Assembly: GCA_030159235.1 (NCBI GenBank) | Contig: BSBG01000001.1 | Span: 541,461-605,460 of the forward strand | From: Bacillus safensis | Lineage (GTDB): Bacteria > Bacillota > Bacilli > Bacillales > Bacillaceae | DNA: 64,000 nt | Direction: 5' to 3' | Part shown: piece after piece, positions 8,530-18,709 of the stretch | Layout of the letters: each line of letters begins with the position of its first letter | Numbering within the stretch: the stretch's first letter is position 1 | Notes under the pieces: generated by a model | Seen by the model: the letters and a program-made list of their open reading frames with translations, nothing else | Told to the model about the DNA's origin: nothing | Databases searched by the model: none | Made by a program: the position numbers and the translations under genes

Positions 8530-9219
8530 GTGAGTTCAGATTCCCTTTCATATTATCACCAAAAAAAGGATCAGTATTATCATGGGGTGAACCCGGTCAT
8601 CGTTAGCCTTATTCGTGAGGAATGGACGTCTTTAATGGACATCGGATGCGGCACAGGCAAGCTTGGCAAAGTCCTGAAACAAAAGGGCCGGACCATTTAT
8701 GGCATTGAATCATTTGAGGATGCCGCAAAAGAGGCTGAGCAAGAGCTAGATCATGTTCTCTGCGGAAATATTGAACAGATGGCTCTCCCTTATGAGCATG
8801 AACAATTTGACTGTATCATTTTCGGAGACGTCCTCGAACATTTATTAGACCCGTGGGCCGTTTTAAAAAAGGTGAAACCCTTCCTCAAGAAAGAGGGTGC
8901 CATTCTGTCATCTATTCCCAATATCGGCCATATTTCAACGGTTTTAGAATTACTGGCCGGCAGATTTACTTATACAGATGCAGGGTTAATGGATCAAACA
9001 CATTTGCGTTTCTTTACCCTTCACGAAATACATGCACTCTTTCATTCAGCGGGTTTTCGTATTCGCAGCCTCGAGGCCATTCGCGTACAGCATCCATCCT
9101 ACACAAACGTATTGAATGATCTACATGCATTACTGATGAAACACGGCATTCGTTCTGATTTTCACGAGGCCGCTACAGCCTATCAATATGTGGTTGAGGC
9201 GGTTCCAATCAATGAGTAA
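8530..9219 (+). CDS. Class I SAM-dependent methyltransferase
   Basis: A 229-aa protein with the Rossmann methyltransferase motifs: motif I MDIGCGTGKLGKVL (about residues 37-50), the acidic end of beta-2 in YGIESFEDAA, and motif IV CIIFGDVLEHLLDP. This is the UbiE/methyltransf-11/12 type, and the substrate is not visible. The start is GTG at 8530 behind AAAGGTGGG. It overlaps the following glycosyltransferase gene by eight bases, so the two are translated together and probably modify the same glycan or glycolipid. Confidence 0.85.
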   Translation: MSSDSLSYYHQKKDQYYHGVNPVIVSLIREEWTSLMDIGCGTGKLGKVLKQKGRTIYGIESFEDAAKEAEQELDHVLCGNIEQMALPYEHEQFDCIIFGDVLEHLLDPWAVLKKVKPFLKKEGAILSSIPNIGHISTVLELLAGRFTYTDAGLMDQTHLRFFTLHEIHALFHSAGFRIRSLEAIRVQHPSYTNVLNDLHALLMKHGIRSDFHEAATAYQYVVEAVPINE

Positions 9220-9880
9220 CCCTACCATCCTGTTTGTTTTATGCGTGAATAATGAGTCGATGTTTCAGGCTTGCTTCCGGCAGCTCGCTTCACTTCCGGC
9301 TCCTCATGGATATCACGTGGAAGTCTTGCCGATTAGACATGCATCAAGTATAACCTCTGCATACAATGAAGCCCTCACTCATCCAGCTCAGTTTAAAATT
9401 TACCTTCATCAGGATACCTTGATTGTCAAACAGCATATGCTGCTTGAGCTCATCCCACTTTTTTTACAAAATTCATCACTTGGCATGGTTGGTGTGATAG
9501 GAGCAGAAAGCGTGCCTGACAATGGGATTTGGTGGGAGAGTCCTGATTGCAGAGGGAAAGTGATTGAATATCGTCACGACACCTATCAGCTGCTTTCGTT
9601 TGAAAGAGGCCGTCAACAATCCGAAGCGCAAGATTATATCAAGGCTTCGGCCATTGATGGTCTTTTCATGGCGACACAGTATGATGTCAAGTGGCGTGAG
9701 GATCTCTTTGACGGCTTTCATTTTTATGATGTCTCGCAGTCCTTTGAATTCGTACAAAAGGGCTATGAGGTTGGAATTGCAAGACAAAAAGAGCCTTGGT
9801 GTATTCATAAATGCGGAGATCATTTTGACGCAGAAGCATATGAAAAAGCGAGAGAAATATTTCTTGAAAATTATCGATAG
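9212..9880 (+). CDS. StrF-type glycosyltransferase-like protein
   Basis: A 222-aa protein resembling the GT-A domain of the StrF/Glyco_tranf_2_5 family. An N-terminal ILFVLCVNNE strand is followed by SSITSAYNEAL, the metal-binding-like YLHQDT, then AIDGLFMATQYDV and a final DVSQSFEFVQKGYEVGI. No membrane helix is evident, so it acts in the cytoplasm. The start ATG at 9212 lies inside the end of the methyltransferase gene (ATGAGTAA overlap). Acceptor and donor sugars are unknown. The pairing with a methyltransferase suggests synthesis of a methylated surface saccharide. Confidence 0.75.
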   Translation: MSNPTILFVLCVNNESMFQACFRQLASLPAPHGYHVEVLPIRHASSITSAYNEALTHPAQFKIYLHQDTLIVKQHMLLELIPLFLQNSSLGMVGVIGAESVPDNGIWWESPDCRGKVIEYRHDTYQLLSFERGRQQSEAQDYIKASAIDGLFMATQYDVKWREDLFDGFHFYDVSQSFEFVQKGYEVGIARQKEPWCIHKCGDHFDAEAYEKAREIFLENYR

Positions 9881-9882
9881 AA

Positions 9883-9908
9883 AGCACCCTTTTCGGGTGC
9901 CTTTTTTA
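9883..9908 (+). terminator. Terminator after methyltransferase-glycosyltransferase pair
   Basis: GCACCC and GGGTGC arms around a TTTTC loop, followed by CTTTTTTAT. Confidence 0.88.
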
Positions 9909-9987
9909 TGATATACTGTCATAAACAACCAGATCGTCTCATATGCATTGGAGTACCTTGTCCCTATTTCGTACAAAGGAGGAAACA

Positions 9988-10302
9988 ATGGCAGAAAAAA
10001 AAGTTCATTATAAGAAGGTTGCCGCTTCAGAGGATTTTCGAAAACTTCTTGAGGAAAAACGCAGATTTATCGTACCGATGACGATTTTCTTTTTTCTCTT
10101 TTACTTTTCACTTCCGGTTGCTACATCCTACTTCACCTTTTTGAACACGCCGGCAATTGGCTCGATTTCTTGGACTTGGTTATTCGCCCTCACACAATTT
10201 GTCATGACATGGGTGTTATGTGGACTTTATGCGAAAAAAGCGGCTAAGTTCGACAAATATGTAAGCGCTTTAAAAACTGAATCAAGAGGTGATGACGAAT
10301 GA
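9988..10302 (+). CDS. ywcB: DUF485 membrane protein (YwcB)
   Basis: A 104-aa DUF485 protein with two membrane helices (about 31-53 and 63-86) after a charged N-terminus containing EDFRKLLEEKRRFI. DUF485 proteins are the small partners of ActP-type solute:sodium symporters. ATG at 9988 with AAAGGAGG upstream. The stop overlaps the start of the symporter gene by four bases (ATGA), so the two are translationally coupled, as in the B. subtilis ywcBA pair. Confidence 0.93.
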   Translation: MAEKKVHYKKVAASEDFRKLLEEKRRFIVPMTIFFFLFYFSLPVATSYFTFLNTPAIGSISWTWLFALTQFVMTWVLCGLYAKKAAKFDKYVSALKTESRGDDE

Positions 10303-11837
10303 GCATGACCGCTTTTATTTTGTTCGTAGCGATCGTAGGGCTCACATTGGTCATCACATATTTTGCTGCTAAAAAAACAAGCAACGCGAGTGATTTTTAC
10401 ACAGCAGGCGGAGGTCTGACTGGGTTTCAAAACGGTCTTGCCATTGCTGGGGACTATATGTCCGCTGCATCATTTTTAGGGATCGCTGGAATGATCGCAT
10501 TAAATGGATTTGACGGCTTTTTCTATAGCATTGGCTTTCTAGTCGCGTATCTTGTCGTTCTTTATGTTGTGGCTGAACCGCTTCGAAATCTTGGGAAATA
10601 TACAATGGCCGATATGATTGCTGCACGATTTAAGCGCCCTGCCATTCGAGGGGTTGCTGCCTTTAACACAATCACAGTCTCTACCTTTTATATGATTGCC
10701 CAGCTCGTTGGAGCAGGTGCATTAATTAAGCTACTTCTTGGCATTGATTACTGGATCGCCGTGCTGATCGTGGGTGTTTTGATGACCATTTATGTGGTGT
10801 TTGGCGGCATGATTGCGACCAGCTGGGTACAGATTACAAAGGCTGTGCTTCTGATGCTTGGGACGTTAATTATTTCTTTGCTTGTATTTGCAAAGTTTGA
10901 TTTTAGTCTGCTGAACATGTTTGAACAGATGAAAACAGCGACTCCGCTCGGTGAATCATTCCTTCACCCGGGAAATAAATATGATGTACCTTTGGAAACC
11001 CTGTCTCTCAATCTCGCCTTAGTGCTTGGAACAGCAGGCTTGCCACATATTTTGATTCGTTTTTATACAGTAAAGGATGCGATTTCTGCACGAAAATCAG
11101 TTCTTTCTGCTACTTGGATTATCGGGATTTTTTATTTAATGACGGTTTTCCTTGGCTTTGGTGCTGCTGCCTTTGTTGGAACAGAAGCGATCACAGCAGC
11201 AGATGCAGCTGGAAATATGGCCGCACCTCTGCTCGCACAAGCCCTTGGAGGAGATTTATTATTTGCCTTTGTTTCCGCGATCGCCTTTGCGACCATATTG
11301 GCAGTAGTGACTGGTCTTGTTTTATCCGCCGCGTCTGCTTTTGCCCATGACTTTTATAGTCAGATTATCCGAAAAGGGAAAGCGAGTGAACGAGAACAGG
11401 TAAAGGCGGCACGCTTTGCTTCAATCGGCGTGGCGATTCTCTCCATCGTTCTTGCATTATTTGCCCAGTCCTTAAACGTCGCCTTTCTTGTATCACTTGC
11501 CTTCGCAGTGGCAGCAAGTGCGAATTTACCTTTGATTATCTTCACTGTTTTCTGGAAACGATTTAACTCCACGGGTGCCATCGCTGGAAGCTTAACTGGT
11601 CTTCTGAGTGCACTAATCATCGTTTCGCTCAGTCCAAGTGTCTGGGACCCATCGGGAGCAGCTATCTTCACAGGCGAGCCGCTCATCCCGCTGTCGAACC
11701 CTGGAATTATCTCGATTCCACTCGGATTCCTTGCCGCTTACTTAGGCACGATATTCTCGTCTGAAAAAGCAGATGAAGACACCTTTACGGAAATTCAAGT
11801 AAAGGCACATACAGGCATGCATATGGATACTGATTGA
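10299..11837 (+). CDS. ywcA: Solute:sodium symporter (YwcA, ActP-like)
   Basis: A 512-aa integral membrane protein of the SSS family, about 13 helices, closest in layout to acetate/propionate permease ActP. It has the N-terminal DFYTAGGGLTGFQNGLAIAGDYMSAASFLG stretch (about residues 31-60), the typical substrate and Na+ site region of TM1-2. GLTVL-type helices follow, and LSAASAFAHDFY marks the late helices. It probably imports short-chain monocarboxylates with Na+. It forms an operon with ywcB and ends at a bidirectional terminator. Confidence 0.92.
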   Translation: MSMTAFILFVAIVGLTLVITYFAAKKTSNASDFYTAGGGLTGFQNGLAIAGDYMSAASFLGIAGMIALNGFDGFFYSIGFLVAYLVVLYVVAEPLRNLGKYTMADMIAARFKRPAIRGVAAFNTITVSTFYMIAQLVGAGALIKLLLGIDYWIAVLIVGVLMTIYVVFGGMIATSWVQITKAVLLMLGTLIISLLVFAKFDFSLLNMFEQMKTATPLGESFLHPGNKYDVPLETLSLNLALVLGTAGLPHILIRFYTVKDAISARKSVLSATWIIGIFYLMTVFLGFGAAAFVGTEAITAADAAGNMAAPLLAQALGGDLLFAFVSAIAFATILAVVTGLVLSAASAFAHDFYSQIIRKGKASEREQVKAARFASIGVAILSIVLALFAQSLNVAFLVSLAFAVAASANLPLIIFTVFWKRFNSTGAIAGSLTGLLSALIIVSLSPSVWDPSGAAIFTGEPLIPLSNPGIISIPLGFLAAYLGTIFSSEKADEDTFTEIQVKAHTGMHMDTD

Positions 11838-11842
11838 TCAAG

Positions 11843-11869
11843 AAAAGCCGGCTGCTCAGCCGGCTTTTT
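11843..11869. terminator. Bidirectional terminator between ywcA and SnoaL-like gene
   Basis: AAAAGCCGGCTG and CAGCCGGCTTTTT form a stem with A-run and T-run on opposite sides, so it can serve both convergent genes. It overlaps the last codons of the minus-strand gene. Confidence 0.88.
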
Positions 11870-12242
11870 AATAGCGTTGGAATAACTCTGGGTTTTTCGG
11901 AACGTTTTCTAAATAAACGATCTTCCCTTTGTCATCCATCTCTGCAATATCAATTCCTTCTGCTGTATAGACACGGCCATCCGAAAGCTTTCCGCAAACG
12001 GCCCAGTTTGTTTCATACTTTCCATCTTCTCTTTTGATCCAGCCATCCCACATATGCTTAATATCTTCATGTACGTGGAAAAATGTATTCAAGAATTGTG
12101 TGAACGCTTGGATACCAGGCTTTTGGTCGCCGTTTAAGACAATCATGACATCGTCAGAAAACAATGCCAGCAATGCATCCATTTGCTCCTGTCCTTTTCC
12201 CGCTTCATCATATCGGCGGAAATACGTATCGAGCATTTCCAT
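11868..12242 (-). CDS. SnoaL/NTF2-like protein, 124 aa
   Basis: A cone-shaped NTF2-like alpha+beta protein: LDTYFRRYDEAGKGQEQMDALLALFSDDV, then central strands and KHMWDGWIKREDGKYETNWAVCGKLSDGRVYTAEGIDIAEMDDKGKI. This superfamily includes ketosteroid isomerase-like enzymes and many proteins with no known ligand. Of three nearby ATG codons, that at 12242 has GGAG at seven-base spacing, while that at 12248 is only one base from the GGAG. It stands alone between two terminators, and no substrate can be proposed. Confidence 0.75.
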   Translation of the reverse strand: MEMLDTYFRRYDEAGKGQEQMDALLALFSDDVMIVLNGDQKPGIQAFTQFLNTFFHVHEDIKHMWDGWIKREDGKYETNWAVCGKLSDGRVYTAEGIDIAEMDDKGKIVYLENVPKNPELFQRY

Positions 12243-12335
12243 GTTCATTCTCCTTTATTTACCTGTCATTTCGAAAATAATCGAACTAATTGATTGTACA
12301 CAATTATTTCTCTCCTGTCTATTTTCTCCGACATC

Positions 12336-12369
12336 AGAAAAGACATGAATTGAGTCAATCCATGTCTTC
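12336..12369 (-). terminator. Terminator of LysR-thiM-thiE unit
   Basis: On the minus strand AAGACATGGATTGA and TCAATTCATGTCTT form a long stem with one mismatch, followed by TTCTG. Located just past the thiE stop. Confidence 0.7.
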
Positions 12370-12376
12370 TTAAAAA

Positions 12377-13856
<1,480 letters not shown>

Positions 13857-13872
13857 CCGTATCGTCCTCCTT

Positions 13873-14760
13873 TTACTCTGCATCCCACACATAGGATTTA
13901 GTATGCTTTAACCATTCTCTTGCCGCAAACGACAAATACCGGTCCTTTCGCCAAATGACACCTAAATGCCAAGGGATCGACGGGTTTAAGGAAATGACCT
14001 TTACCTTTTCAGGATCAAGATCACGGCAGATTCGTTCTGGCAGAAGGCCAATCCCTAAATTTTCAGCGACCATTTCACTAATGAAATCCCATTGAGACGT
14101 TTCATAAATGACATTCGGCCTGAATCCTGCATTCATACATTCATTCAAAATCCGGCTATGCAGAACAAAATCTTCTCTAAAGAAAATAAAAGACTCTTCC
14201 CTTAAATCAGCTAAATGTACCTCCTCACGACCGGCCATCGGATGGGATGGATGCGTCACGAGCCTCATGTTCTCTTTAATAATGGTGTACGTATGAAAAA
14301 TTTTATCATTTGCAGGCAGAACAATGACACCAATATCTAGCGATCCGTCCTCGACCCCTTCCTCTACTTTAATTGAGCCATGCTCAACCAATTGAAATGT
14401 AACATCTGGATACTGCTGACGGAATTCTCCCATGACATTCGGGAAAAAACTTGACCCAATCATCGGCGGCAGTCCAATTCGAATATGCCCTTTTTTCACA
14501 TTCATTAAATCATTTAGTTCGCTCGTTAAATTCTGAAATGATTGTGTGATTTCACTCGCTTGTGTATACATGGTTTGTCCAGCGTCTGTCATTTCAACCT
14601 GCCGGCCATTTCGATAAAACAACTGCACCCCCAGCTCATTCTCTAGGTTTTTGACCATCTTGGAAATGGTCGGCTGCGATACATAAAGGGATTGCGATGC
14701 TTTCGTGAAGCTTTTTAACCTCGCCACTTCTAAGAAATATGTTAAATGTCTGATGTCCAC
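13873..14760 (-). CDS. ywbI: LysR-family regulator of cidAB (CidR-like, YwbI)
   Basis: A 295-aa LysR-type regulator: winged HTH at the N-terminus ([28 protein letters not shown]) and a periplasmic-binding-like effector domain with [13 protein letters not shown]. It diverges from cidA-cidB and matches B. subtilis YwbI, the CidR homologue that responds to acetate or overflow metabolism in related bacteria. The start is taken as GTG at 14760, because AGGAAGG abuts the ATG at 14769 but lies nine bases before the GTG. This gives the family-typical [13 protein letters not shown]. thiM follows after 16 bases. Confidence 0.9.
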   Translation of the reverse strand: MDIRHLTYFLEVARLKSFTKASQSLYVSQPTISKMVKNLENELGVQLFYRNGRQVEMTDAGQTMYTQASEITQSFQNLTSELNDLMNVKKGHIRIGLPPMIGSSFFPNVMGEFRQQYPDVTFQLVEHGSIKVEEGVEDGSLDIGVIVLPANDKIFHTYTIIKENMRLVTHPSHPMAGREEVHLADLREESFIFFREDFVLHSRILNECMNAGFRPNVIYETSQWDFISEMVAENLGIGLLPERICRDLDPEKVKVISLNPSIPWHLGVIWRKDRYLSFAAREWLKHTKSYVWDAE

Positions 14761-14925
14761 ACGCTTCATCCTTCCTATAGACAAAAGGAATAATAACTAT
14801 TCGATATATGTATTTTACCTATAATTAAACGTGCTGTACACTTTAAAGTAAGCTAATCAATTGGAACGTTGTGATGTTTTTGTGAAACAGTGAACAATTT
14901 ATAGAGAAAAAGGAGTGAACAGAAA

Positions 14926-15309
14926 ATGAAATTGCTCAAAAAGCCGCTGATTGCTGCCCTTCAGATTATGGCCTTGTTTATTTTTGCGAAATTGATGAAT
15001 GTGCTGGCGGCCTTTTTGCACTTAAGAATTCCGGGTACGATCTTAGGCATTCTTGTCATTTTCTTATTACTTCATTTTAAGATCATTCAATTAAAATGGA
15101 TAGAACTTGGCGCCGTATGGCTGCTTGGAGAACTGCTGCTTTTCTTTATTCCATCGGCAGTTGGTGTCATTGATTACGGAAAACTGCTATCTCAATCTGG
15201 CACAAGTATTGTCCTTGTTGTCTTAATTAGTACGTTTGTGGTCATGCTCTCGACTGGTATCATGACGCAAATGATTGCGAAACGAAAGGAGCGAAAAAAG
15301 CTATGTTAG
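14926..15309 (+). CDS. cidA: CidA/LrgA holin-like protein
   Basis: A 127-aa LrgA/CidA-family membrane protein with four helices and the LRIPGTILGILVIFLLL motif. Members form holin-like pores and, with the CidB partner, have been linked to pyruvate/acetate handling and programmed lysis. AAAAGGAG precedes the ATG at 14926. It overlaps cidB by seven bases and diverges from its LysR regulator. It corresponds to B. subtilis YwbH. Confidence 0.92.
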   Translation: MKLLKKPLIAALQIMALFIFAKLMNVLAAFLHLRIPGTILGILVIFLLLHFKIIQLKWIELGAVWLLGELLLFFIPSAVGVIDYGKLLSQSGTSIVLVVLISTFVVMLSTGIMTQMIAKRKERKKLC

Positions 15310-15983
15310 TTGGCGGACTATTCCTGATCTTAACGGTTCTTTTATATCTCGGATCAAAAGCGGTATACAAACGGCATCCGAAGGTCTATGTCTCTCCATT
15401 ACTTGTGACTCCGCTTGTCCTTGTCGTCTTGCTGTTAATCGTCAACATCCCTTACGATGCTTACAATCAAGGCGGGAAATGGCTCACAAATATGCTTCAG
15501 CCTGCGACTGTTGCTTTTGCCATTCCTTTATATAAGTATTTTCATATCCTGAAGAAGCATGCAGTAGAAATTATTTTGAATGTGGCATGCGGCTCTGTCA
15601 TTGCGATCTTATCAACGGCATTTATCGCCAAGTTATTTCATTTGGACACAGGTCTTATTGAGAGTCTTGTCCCAAGATCGGTCACAACCCCAGTGGCGAT
15701 GAGTGTGTCAGAAATGATCGGCGGCATGCCGTCCGTTACGGCTGTGTTTGTCATTTTAACCGCACTGTTTGGGTCGATCATCGGTCCAATGGTGATCCGT
15801 TATTTCCACATCGATAATGACATTGCCATGGGTGTCCTGCTTGGAACAGGTGCACACGGGGCAGGAACATCAAAGGCCTTTGAAATGAGCTCCGTCTCAG
15901 GGACGATCTCAAGTGTATCAATGATTATCTCAGCGATTATTACATTATGTGCTGCACCTCTCCTCATATCGTTTGCCTTATAG
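15303..15983 (+). CDS. cidB: CidB/LrgB family membrane protein
   Basis: A 226-aa LrgB-family protein, partner of CidA, with about seven membrane helices and the conserved LVPRSVTTPVAMSVSEMIGG and GAHGAGTSKAFE segments that define the family. It starts within the end of cidA and corresponds to B. subtilis YwbG. The stop is followed four bases later by the first copy of a duplicated terminator hairpin. Confidence 0.93.
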   Translation: MLVGGLFLILTVLLYLGSKAVYKRHPKVYVSPLLVTPLVLVVLLLIVNIPYDAYNQGGKWLTNMLQPATVAFAIPLYKYFHILKKHAVEIILNVACGSVIAILSTAFIAKLFHLDTGLIESLVPRSVTTPVAMSVSEMIGGMPSVTAVFVILTALFGSIIGPMVIRYFHIDNDIAMGVLLGTGAHGAGTSKAFEMSSVSGTISSVSMIISAIITLCAAPLLISFAL

Positions 15984-15986
15984 AAA

Positions 15987-16016
15987 AAAGCTATTTCCTT
16001 TATCGGAAATAGCTTT
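15987..16016. terminator. Terminator hairpin, copy 1
   Basis: AAAGCTATTTCC and GGAAATAGCTTT arms around TTTATC, preceded by an A-run but followed by CAG rather than a T-run. An almost identical hairpin lies at 16192-16221, where the T-run is present. The pair looks like one bidirectional terminator split and duplicated. Confidence 0.75.
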
Positions 16017-16021
16017 CAGAT

Positions 16022-16186
16022 TGTTGACAAAGGGCTAAAATGATCTTTATTTTAGCCCTTTGTCTTCTTTTCAGCGTGATAGAAAACCTTTGCAGTCTAG
16101 GAAGGACGAGCACCGGAACGGAGCGAATTTGACATTCGTGAGTACCGGCGCGCAGGCCTGACACCGAATGCGAGGGTTTGTCTACA
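16022..16186. mobile_element. MITE-like element with terminal inverted repeats and strong secondary structure
   Basis: Lies between two copies of one terminator hairpin. Ends are TGTTGACAAA (16022-16031) and TTTGTCTACA (16177-16186), inverted repeats with one mismatch. Inside is a perfect 16-bp hairpin (arms 16026-16041 and 16049-16064, seven-base loop) and a second compound hairpin around 16113-16148 (CCGG outer arms, GCGAAT/ATTCGT inner arms). No ORF of note. The GC-rich interior differs from the flanks. Size and layout recall the roughly 190-bp intergenic repeats reported in B. subtilis 168; relation to them is unverified. It could equally be a structured RNA. Confidence 0.5.
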
Positions 16187-16191
16187 CGTTG

Positions 16192-16221
16192 AAAGCTATT
16201 TCCCTTATCGGAAATAGCTTT
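16192..16221. terminator. Terminator hairpin, copy 2
   Basis: Same arms as copy 1 (AAAGCTATTTCC/GGAAATAGCTTT) with a CTTATC loop, followed by TTTTTC. It lies directly before the stop of the methyltransferase gene on the minus strand. Confidence 0.8.
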
Positions 16222-16224
16222 TTC

Positions 16225-17406
16225 TTATGCTTGTATGAAGACAACCTTTAAATAGTTTCCTTCAGGATAACTCTTCGTTGTACGGAAATCCTCGGGAAGT
16301 GTATATTCTTCAAGGATTCGATAGGTTTTCCCTGATTCTTTAAAGGCCTGCGCAATAAATCCTTTGAATTTCTTCATGCCAAATGCACTGCTATTCGTTG
16401 ATGCCACAATGACGCCGTTCTCAGCTGTGATTTGGATGGCTTCTTTTAATAGCTTCTGATAATCCTTCGCCGCACTGAATGTGTGCTTTTTCGTTCGTGC
16501 AAAGGAAGGCGGGTCTAAGATGACGAGATCGTAGGTCCATCCTTTCTTCGCTGCAAACGGGAAATATTTAAAGACATCCATAACCTTGATATCCTGCCCG
16601 TCCACATCAATATCATTGACTTCAAACTGCTCAGATGTTTTTTTCAAGCTGCGGTTTGCGACATCTACACTTGTTGTACGGCTCGCTCCACCAAGCGCAG
16701 CAGCAACTGAGAAAGCGCCTGTGTAAGAAAACGTATTGAGCACGGTTTTTCCCATTGCATAACGATCTCGAATCGCTTTTCTTACATGACGCTGATCAAG
16801 GAAAATGCCCGTCATCGCACCATCATTTAAGTAAACCGCCACGTTCATGCCGTTTTCTTTTACGATGAGAGGAAATTCACCCTTCTCCCCTTTCACAAAA
16901 TCATCATCTTCAATATATTGTCCAAACGTATCAAATCGTTTCTTTTCATAAATACCTTTGTAGTCTGGATATACGTGCTCAAGTGCAGCCAATACATCCG
17001 CCTTTAATGAATAGACTCCTTCGCTATACCATTGGATGAGATAGAATCCGTCATAATGATCAATCGTAAATCCGCCAATTCCATCACCCTCTCCGTTGAA
17101 CACACGGAAAGCAGTCGTCTGCGCATCACGAAATAAATGCGTTCTACTTTTCGCTGCCTGATCAAGCTTAGAGACGAAAAAGGATTGATCTATTTTTTCG
17201 TTTGCATCAAAGGTCAGTACCCAGCCAATTCCTTTATTTTGGACACCATAATAGCCTTTTCCTAAAAAAGCGCCTCGCTCATCCACCCATTCAATGAGCT
17301 CACCTTCACATGCACCGTTCACACGTGATACTGCATCTTTGGATATAAGCGGATACCCTTTTTTCACTTGTTCTGCAAATGTTTGTTTTAATGAGATTTT
17401 TTTCAT
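16225..17406 (-). CDS. RlmI-type rRNA large-subunit methyltransferase
   Basis: A 393-aa SAM-dependent methyltransferase with an N-terminal PUA-like RNA-binding domain and a C-terminal Rossmann domain. Motifs: NTFSYTGAFSVAAALGGA (motif I), DVANRSLKKTSEQFEVN, and the catalytic LDPPSFARTK. The family (RlmI/RlmK/YwbD) makes m5C in 23S rRNA; the exact base is inferred. ATG at 17406 is preferred because AAGGA lies about nine bases upstream, while the ATG at 17415 abuts it. It is convergent with cidB across the TIR element. Confidence 0.88.
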   Translation of the reverse strand: MKKISLKQTFAEQVKKGYPLISKDAVSRVNGACEGELIEWVDERGAFLGKGYYGVQNKGIGWVLTFDANEKIDQSFFVSKLDQAAKSRTHLFRDAQTTAFRVFNGEGDGIGGFTIDHYDGFYLIQWYSEGVYSLKADVLAALEHVYPDYKGIYEKKRFDTFGQYIEDDDFVKGEKGEFPLIVKENGMNVAVYLNDGAMTGIFLDQRHVRKAIRDRYAMGKTVLNTFSYTGAFSVAAALGGASRTTSVDVANRSLKKTSEQFEVNDIDVDGQDIKVMDVFKYFPFAAKKGWTYDLVILDPPSFARTKKHTFSAAKDYQKLLKEAIQITAENGVIVASTNSSAFGMKKFKGFIAQAFKESGKTYRILEEYTLPEDFRTTKSYPEGNYLKVVFIQA

Positions 17407-17524
17407 TTGTGTCATCCTTATCCTAAATTGACTCTCTCTATCCTACCATATGAATGTATACGTTACTTCTATTATGATAAGATGAGGAGAAAAATATCAA
17501 CACGACATATAGGAGGCACTTCAT

Positions 17525-17908
17525 TTGACGACATTACGTTTAGATCATACAGGTATTATGGTTTCGAATATTGATCAGTCCATTGATTTTTATGAAAAAG
17601 TGGTGGGCATGAAATTAAAGGATCGCATCACTCATACCAATGGAGTGATTGAGCTTGCATTTCTCGGTTTTAAAGATGAAGCAGAAACGGAAATTGAACT
17701 CATCCAAGGCTACAGTAGTGACCTGCCATCTGAAGGAAAGGTCCATCATCTCGCCTTCACAACAGACAATATTCATGCTGAATTCAACCGTATTCAAAAG
17801 CTGCAAATTGAATTAATTGATGAAGAAATTACGACATTACCGAATGGATATTGCTACTTCTTTTTCAGAGGACCAGACCAGGAATGGATTGAATTCTTCC
17901 AGCGCTAA
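17525..17908 (+). CDS. VOC/glyoxalase-family protein (YwbC-like)
   Basis: A 127-aa single vicinal-oxygen-chelate protein: LDHTGIMVSNIDQSIDFYEKVVG at the N-terminus and a C-terminal FFRGPDQEWIEFFQR carrying the second metal-ligand Glu. His at LDH, the HHLAF segment and the final Glu match the pseudo-glyoxalase I metal site. It could act on a methylglyoxal-type hemithioacetal or bind metal only. TTG start at 17525 behind AGGAGG. Single gene between a divergent methyltransferase and a bidirectional terminator. Confidence 0.82.
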   Translation: MTTLRLDHTGIMVSNIDQSIDFYEKVVGMKLKDRITHTNGVIELAFLGFKDEAETEIELIQGYSSDLPSEGKVHHLAFTTDNIHAEFNRIQKLQIELIDEEITTLPNGYCYFFFRGPDQEWIEFFQR

Positions 17909-17943
17909 TATTTCCTAGGAAATGGCGCCTCCCCATTCATAAA

Positions 17944-17982
17944 GAAAAGAGTAAGAGCATATACATGCCCTTACTCTTTTTT
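17944..17982. terminator. Bidirectional terminator, VOC gene / ABC transporter
   Basis: AAAAGAGTAAG...GCAT and ATGC..CTTACTCTTTTTT form a long stem with A-run and T-run on either side between convergent genes. Confidence 0.88.
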
Positions 17983-18709
17983 ATAACACCTTACTAAGAA
18001 ATGATTTTGTACGCTCATGCTGCGGGTTTCCAAAAAGAGTTTCCGGTTTGTCTTCCTCGACAATATATCCGCCATCCATAAAGATGACACGGTCTCCTAC
18101 CTCTCTTGCAAAGCCCATTTCATGTGTGACGACAATCATTGTCATGCCTTCGACGGCTAATTGTTTCATTACAGCTAAGACATCTCCTACGACCTCAGGG
18201 TCAAGAGCCGATGTCGGCTCATCGAATAATAGCACTTTCGGGTCCATTGCCAACGCTCTTGCAATGGCGACACGCTGTTTTTGTCCACCAGATAATTGGT
18301 TAGGGTAGCTTTGTGCTTTTTCCTTTAAGCCAACTTTTTCAAGCAAGTCTAACGCTTTTTCGACCGCTGCCTTCTTCTCGACACCTTTTACCTTTATCGG
18401 TGCGATCGTGATGTTTTCTAAAACGGTTTTATGAGGGAATAAATTAAAGTGCTGAAACACCATGCCTACCTCTTGTCGCACTTTATTAATATTCACTTTT
18501 GGGTCTGTAATCGTATGTCCGTGGACAACGACTTCTCCAGCCGTGATATCTTCTAATTTATTGAGGCATCTTAGGAACGTGCTTTTTCCTGATCCAGAAG
18601 GACCGATGACACACACTACTTCCTTTTCCTCGATGACTGCATTAATATCCTTTAACACTTCGTGATCACCAAAGGATTTCTTTAAGTTTTTCACCGTAAT
18701 CATACTCAT
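17981..18709 (-). CDS. Polar amino-acid ABC transporter ATPase (GlnQ type)
   Basis: A 242-aa ATP-binding subunit: Walker [11 protein letters not shown]-loop [11 protein letters not shown], signature LSGGQKQR, Walker [15 protein letters not shown] and the switch His in VVTHEMGFA. All catalytic residues are present. Closest in pattern to GlnQ/ArtR ATPases of glutamine or polar amino-acid importers. Last of three genes in order binding protein, permease, ATPase. ATG overlaps the permease stop by four bases (ATGA). Confidence 0.9.
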   Translation of the reverse strand: MSMITVKNLKKSFGDHEVLKDINAVIEEKEVVCVIGPSGSGKSTFLRCLNKLEDITAGEVVVHGHTITDPKVNINKVRQEVGMVFQHFNLFPHKTVLENITIAPIKVKGVEKKAAVEKALDLLEKVGLKEKAQSYPNQLSGGQKQRVAIARALAMDPKVLLFDEPTSALDPEVVGDVLAVMKQLAVEGMTMIVVTHEMGFAREVGDRVIFMDGGYIVEEDKPETLFGNPQHERTKSFLSKVL

